DNA of 64,000 nucleotides, from NCBI GenBank assembly GCA_026874595.1, contig CM049315.1, positions 39,510,164 to 39,574,163 of the forward strand. Direction: 5' to 3'. The notes under the pieces are model-generated. The model saw nothing but the letters and a program-made list of their open reading frames with translations. It searched no databases and had not been told where the DNA came from. The position numbers and the translations under genes were made by a program. The DNA is from Sipunculus nudus (lineage: Eukaryota > Annelida > Sipuncula > Golfingiida > Sipunculidae). This document shows, one piece after another, positions 58,276 through 64,000 of this stretch. Position 1 is the first letter of the stretch, and each line of letters opens with the position of its first letter.

Positions 58276-58470
58276 CCCCTGCAGTGCAGCTCTTGTAAGA
58301 AATTGAGTAGACACTTTTTGCTTTCAAGACAACCCTGCACACGTAGGCCACGTGACTATTCAGGGGGACGAAATTGATTTGTTTACATTGTTATTAAAAG
58401 ACTCAAATAGATTTGGTTTAACGGTGGAGAAAATTGATGACCATGAGATAAATCCAGATTTACCTTTTTC

Positions 58471-59220
58471 AGATCAACGCAATTCCTGTATATTCTTCAT
58501 TTGGATTGAAAGAAACTGCAAGCAGTGTTAATTGATGATTTCCCGGATACATTTAGTAAAATATTCTTGCATTCCAATTTATTCTTACTTTATATTATAG
58601 CCTTGCGTCAAACAAGAAACGACGATGTTCTAGATCGCTGTGCACAAAACTTTATTGAAACTATGTTGTGGGCATCTTACTTCATCTTTACGCTCAATAA
58701 AAATATAATGAGTCAAGTCACAACGGAAGCTCATTTCAAGAATTACGTGTAAAGCTGCACGGGAACTTATCTGGGCTTTAGACGAAATTTAACAGTGAGG
58801 ATAACTGCTGTAGAAGTTCGTGCCGGGCTGCATGAAAACTATTCTAGGACGGAAACAGAGAAATAATTTACAAATCTGTTAATCCGCTAAATTGAGAATG
58901 AACAGTTCCGGCACTTTAATCGGTAACTTGCAGGTGCGAGAGGCAATCGGCAAGATTATCAGCTTACCTGATAATTCACGATATCCAGGCAATAAATCAC
59001 ATGAATTAATGAGATTATAAAAATCCTACACCCTGCATGCTATAACTAATATATTTGTTATTGATTTTGCCTCTTCAGCGTTTTGAACGTAACAGAATTA
59101 AGTAAACTAAATGCCGGAACGTTGTCACGCACTAAGCAGTTCAAATATGGACCCAAGTATTATTCCTTTGCCTTTTTTCATATTCTTTTCTGTGAATTTA
59201 CGGTTTTTATTTGGTATTTA
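58471..59220. other. Segment present only in duplication unit 2
   Basis: Either an insertion into unit 2 or a deletion from unit 1. Its left junction reads CCTTTTTCAG, which also looks like a splice acceptor on the + strand. Short frames inside (58525-58752, 59083-59364) are not recognisable, and the second runs out into unit sequence. Confidence 0.5.
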
Positions 59221-59306
59221 GGTTGTATCGTCAAATTCTTTACACTTGAATCACATGTTAATATGTATTTTATGTTGAAGTGTTTGTTATATTCATTAAA
59301 TCTAGT

Positions 59307-59525
59307 TTACTTAATTTGGCACTGTTGCTCTTCTGACGGCACTAATATGTGCCATAACGTATAACGTGGCCTGTTGGAATTATTGTTGTAGATCTGATTA
59401 GCAAAATGGTGTTGTGTGTCGCATGATTTCTGAAATTGCTTTTCCCATTTGAAAATATACCTGTCAATCGGAAATGAAGCATACGGGTAACAACGCCTCA
59501 CATCTTGACTCCTTTGTAAAGTCAA
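59307..59525 (-). pseudogene. Exon-like frame in duplication unit 2
   Basis: This is the counterpart of 57830-58024, open about eight codons further upstream. Differences between the copies include V/I, LS/SC, P/S, H/Q and R/C changes, so amino-acid changes are not rarer than expected and selection is not evident. It could be an exon of an unrecognised minus-strand gene or a fossil exon. Confidence 0.35.
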
Positions 59526-59745
59526 AGTTAATTTGCTGAAATGGGCAGTGTATTTCCGTTAGATAAAAGGTGTTTGTGAAACCTTTGATGATAACAAATA
59601 TTAAGAGCAAACTGCATGAGAGTATTTTAATCCCTTAACACGACAAAAACCGGCATGACGGCAATGCGATAAATGGCGACTTTACCCCAAATACATATTT
59701 CATCTTTGCAGATTTAATAAATTTTAAACATGGTGTCTCAGTTAC

Positions 59746-62700
59746 ATTTCAGATCTCCATACTGCAGTGCAAGACTATATATGTAAGAAAATGTTTGCCT
59801 TGTTTACAACGTATGGCATGCAGTATAGCGATTTCAGAAAAGAGCCTACCCGAGCTTCAGACTAATATCACAAGGCTTATTCAAAATCGCATCCAGATAT
59901 AGAGTTACTTATCATTTTGTGTAAAGATAAATAAAAATACAGAATGATCTTCTTTAAGATGGTCCGACATTTTCAAAACAAGCAGAATAAATGGTTTATT
60001 AACTTGCATTATTGACTGCATTTTTCCTACATACCACTAATTTGCAATATACTTTTGAAAAAAATTATTCTTGAAGGAATAATTTACTTCTTATATACGT
60101 TCAGCGGAGATAAGATTAACTTGCTTACCTTGTAAAATTAACCAATCATGATGTAAGCAAAATGGATTAAATAATTAATTTGCCTACATTGCCTCTTTAC
60201 TAAAAATTATTATCAGTCCCAGGGCCAATCCTGAAATTTTAAGTTTTGCTACATCCCCGTCATTATTAGGTTTGATGCCAGTTCCTGTTAGAGTGAATCA
60301 TAGAGATCATATTTCAAAACATTACCCTTCTGCAAAAGTGTCCAAAATGCTTGAAGTCGGCAATTTTTTAATCTAACCTTGGTATTTAATTTTTTGAAAA
60401 TATATAGGTTAATGTCAAGGTTTGACTCTACGAAATTATTATGAGGAGAAATATTTACTGCTCAATTCAATCACAGCTACCTCTACCTAATTTTGATGTG
60501 CTGAATCGATTAAAATTAATTTCAAAACTCTATTTTAAAGTTTATCTTTATATTTTAACTTAAAAGTTAAGAATATAAAAAGCAAATAATTTTAAACTTT
60601 ACTGTTATTTGGGATTTGAGGAGGCAAGATTAATCCTTATCATCAATTTGAAGAGCCAAATTAAATAAAAAATGTAATTTGTGTCATTAAACCTTTTTCA
60701 AACCTGAAATTTTACAATTTTAAGCTTTTTTAAGTAATTAAATAAGTGATTATTTGTTTATAATAAGAGTATACATCAGTTTTTTTGGGCAGAGTAAAAC
60801 TTTTATGTTAACATTTTGTGTAAACGGCATAGAGCAGTAATTTGTGTTTCTTTAATTCGACTGAAATGAATTTTCAAAAGTAAATTTGTAGTTTTGATAT
60901 GAATTTTTAACTGATATAAAAAAAATAGAAATTGACAGAATTTCAAGTCTAAATAAAATCCCTGTAGATGCAGTTAAACTATAAAATGTATGAACAAATT
61001 TAGGGATATAACTGCTTTCAACACATGACTGCTTTGCAATCTTAATCTTGATGCAAGTAGAAACTATGCATACATTTAGGATGTATATATGTTATTTTAT
61101 TTTTTTTTACTGTTTTGTGACCCAGATATTACGTGAGATAAATAGCACTTACTTCAATAAAATGAAGTGGCGCGTTAAAAGTAATCGCTGAAATTATCCG
61201 CCCCCAAAGTTAAAAAAAATATATTTGAAGAAAAAGACAACCTAACTGGGGATACCCTTCTTTTGCTGAAACCACTGGGAGGCGAATTAATTTTAGTTTC
61301 ACAAAACAAATCTGAATACGAGCATTTGCATGCAGTGTTGCAAGTTAAACATACTGATGACCATAGTAGAGCCGCTACTCGTATTTTTTAATTAAATCAT
61401 TTAAATTAGATTTTATGTTCGTCAGAAAGACTCAGTCATTTTTGCTCAGTCATTCAGATTTTAATTAACCACACTGTTACTTTGATTGTGACCTCCAAAG
61501 ACCTGGCAAAGAGTGTCTTTACCAAGCAATGAGTATTCCGCGAGACTGGGACAGAATACATTTGTTTCCAAGTTTTCAAAGTTTTAACTCTTATTCACAA
61601 CTTATGATTTGTAAAGTCCAGAATTAATCAGAATACAATCTGAATCCTGATTCAGATTGTGAACATACAAAATAACAAAGAATGAATAGGCAGCCAATTC
61701 ATTTGATTAATTAAAAAAGATACACCTCTACAAATTTTAGACAAAGTCATGATCTATATCAGGGAGTCTGGATGGCTATAAACTTGATTGACAGGAGAGG
61801 CAGTCATTGTTATTAGGAAATCGGGACTTTGGCTGACATGATTGGTCCAGTCAAAGAATTCAAAAACACTGAAAACGGATACACATAATAAACTTCTCTA
61901 ATGGTAAAGTCTTTTGTTATCAATTTAGTTTTCCTCTTCTTTTAAGTATCATTTTGAGCCTTGGTTGGTAAAGTACTACCTGATATGTATAAAAATACAG
62001 CAACAATCTTATGTGATAAATCTAAACGTCAGAAATTTCAAGACATAAATGATTTTCTAGTCGTTTTGTAAGCCAAGTTTGTATGACGGTTCTAAAGAAC
62101 TGGTCAGTATAATTGGCGATTGATTGAGACAGATGCAGATGAAGAAAATCCTGTAATATTTCCGATTTTACGACAGTTTCTCTTTGCTGGATATTTGAGA
62201 GAGAATGCCTCTTCATAAGTCTCCAAAACATATTTTTTGTAGAATTCCTTGTACGTCTTTTTGAGGAAGTACTAAATTTCATCACATATCATTCGCTCAA
62301 TGTTTAGAAATATTTTGTATCACTTTTCGAAAATAAAAAGATTAACATTTGAACATTTGACCTAAAGGGTATACATGACAGATAACACTATCTTTGTGGT
62401 TTATGTGGTTTGTTAATAATTCTTGTATATTTCTGATTCTTTTGATTGCCGAACAAAGACTATTTATTATCCCCCTTTTTATTGTAAAACAATAAAACTC
62501 CATCATCTCGTGTTTCTGATTAGGATCCCTGACAACCCGTTACGCACCAAATTGTGAGACAATCAGTGAAGCCATCCCTTAGGAGCTTATCTCCTGTATA
62601 CACTTATTCAAACGAATCATTAATTTTGTAAACTTTAGTGAAATTCTGAAGGAATGATTGGGCCATATATTTGTATGTTTCTTGTGACTCGAATGTCTGT

Positions 62701-64000
62701 TTCCTTGCAAAGCATGTAAGAATGTCAAAGAAGATTTGTGAAGAAAGAGATTAAAAAGGACCAGACACGAAACTAAGTCCGAGTCAAAGTCATCAGAGCT
62801 AAAAGAAATAAAACCAGTTTATATAAAAGAATCATTCGTTGCCTTTAAACTAATATAACTTTTTAATTTGTAATTAACAGAAGTAAAAACGATTGAATAA
62901 CATTGATCCATATTTTTATCTAATTGTTATCTCCCTTTTCAATTAGTCTTAACCTTTCATCATGTATAAAATTATTTTAATACCAACTGTCCAGTCTCTA
63001 AGTGTTTTACTCTGAAGTGGGAGGAACTTATGATCCCAACTGTAAATTAAGGTCAGTGAATAGGTCCATTAGTAATAAGGTAACCTTGCTACCATGGCTT
63101 AAGACTTTAACACAAATTACTATACAATCAAGAAAACGTTTGATAATTTAAGAATAGGAATTAATGGTTTAAGCTAATCGTAAAGAAAAACTTTGCTCTC
63201 TGCTGTGTTTGGCAGCTTTTTTCATACAAAGCCCAACATTTGTCCACATTCCGGTTCTTTTCTAAATGCTTACCTACACTTTTATTTATAAATTCGAAAT
63301 TTGATATTTTAAATCTGGTAAACTAAGTCAAACGGAAGTACGTACAAAAATATTTATTTTTTTTCAGTGGAATAATCGCGCTAAAGTTTTGCTGTTCTGT
63401 CGAACACAATTCAAAATTACCTAAAAATGCTAACGTATCCGTTAAATATAAACATATTTTATAAGTTTAAAGAACAATTTGGAGATGAAAATGATGTTAC
63501 GGCTTAACTTTAGCCAGACATTTAACTAGAATTTCATTGAAAAGTGGTTTAGAAAACTAAAGCTAATAGAGAAGCCTTATATATTTATTTTTAAAATAAA
63601 TCAAAATTTCCTTACTGTCCTGCCGGCTTTAATAAAGACGTGTACATCCAACATGTGCATATTTTAGGTTCAAACGCAGTGTCGTATAGATCCGAAATGT
63701 AATAACACTAGTCCATGGGCTAGAAGAGGTCACCGTGCACCCCCTCTGGGATTTTAAAACATAGGTATTTTTAGATTCCTAAGTATGTCTAATTAATGAA
63801 TTAAGATGTTAACATTAATTATTTTGGGATACACTACCCTTTTAGGCCATTTAAAGACAACCGCGTCCTTACGCACGGCACCCGCGGACAGGTACATGTA
63901 TAGTCTTGTTAAGGGGATATAGGGGTATGTAAATGCTTATAGCTCGCTTAATATTTGACATATTCACTTCAAATAAACTGCATTGTGTTCGCAAATAGTA
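59746..64000. other. Very AT-rich intergenic tail, no supported gene
   Basis: This stretch is noticeably more AT-rich and has fewer microsatellites and G/C runs than the rest of the window. An 87-codon minus-strand frame at 62022-62285 has no recognisable domain. Only the last few hundred bases (63700-63900) are more mixed in composition. Confidence 0.5.

Larger units (their letters stand above)
58276..59745. repeat. Tandem segmental duplication, unit 2, with a 750-bp extra segment
   Basis: It matches unit 1 from CCCCTGCAGTGCAGCTCTTG to TTTACCTTTTTC (58470), then departs, and rejoins at GGTTGTATCGTCAAATTC (59221) to run to CTCAGTTAC (59745). Segment 58471-59220 is absent from unit 1. It has no visible terminal repeats or target duplication. 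Confidence 0.8.

Noticed and set aside
62022-62285. 87-codon minus-strand frame
   Set aside because: Its composition is Lys/Arg/Ser/Thr-rich with no recognisable domain and no clear splice sites. In AT-rich DNA of this length such a frame can occur by chance.

Overview
This window is animal nuclear DNA, most likely from a mollusc and probably a bivalve. The evidence is the gene-poor, AT-rich sequence, the many (TA)n, (GA)n and (CT)n microsatellites, homopolymer G/C runs, tRNA-derived SINEs, miniature transposons, minisatellite arrays, and a diverged repeat family opening with a TTAGCTCA-type hairpin that resembles abundant bivalve repeats. The taxonomic call is inferred from sequence style, not from a search. 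Nothing suggests bacterial or organellar DNA.

Only one protein-coding gene is convincing: a 1037-codon uninterrupted reading frame on the + strand (22838-25951). It encodes a multi-pass membrane protein of unknown function with a signal peptide, a cysteine-bearing glycosylated ectodomain, about eight membrane segments and a soluble C-terminal domain. Its coding part is intronless, but a good 3' splice acceptor lies about 100 bases upstream, so a 5'UTR intron is likely. An upstream, out-of-frame ATG opens a 94-codon frame that overlaps the main start.

Layout. 1-22 kb: intergenic DNA with a nested transposon pair (2.6-3.3 kb), a diverged modular repeat (4.0-5.3 kb), a TIR-bearing dispersed repeat (7.8-8.2 kb), SINEs (8.4 and 12.8 kb), a G/C-hairpin element (11.3-11.7 kb) and a possible conserved non-coding element (17.1-17.4 kb). 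22.7-26 kb: the membrane-protein gene. 26-33 kb: microsatellites, a possible poly(A) site, a full SINE and a third G/C-hairpin element. 33.3-39.5 kb: a minisatellite domain with three successive unit types (32, 23 and about 25 bp) sharing a GTGTCAC core, the last broken by two unrelated insertions. 39.5-57.5 kb: mostly featureless AT-rich DNA with a second copy of the modular repeat (43.7-44.8 kb), further dispersed repeats, microsatellites and a cluster of CRE palindromes (51.6 kb). 57.5-59.75 kb: a recent tandem duplication with a 735-bp period, one copy carrying a 750-bp extra segment, each copy holding an exon-like minus-strand frame. 59.75-64 kb: very AT-rich DNA with no supported feature.

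Most structure here is repeat biology. The points most worth follow-up are the orphan membrane protein and its C-terminal domain, the minisatellite gradient with its insertions, the three-copy G/C-hairpin element with a Tourist-like MITE nested in one copy, and the 735-bp duplication.
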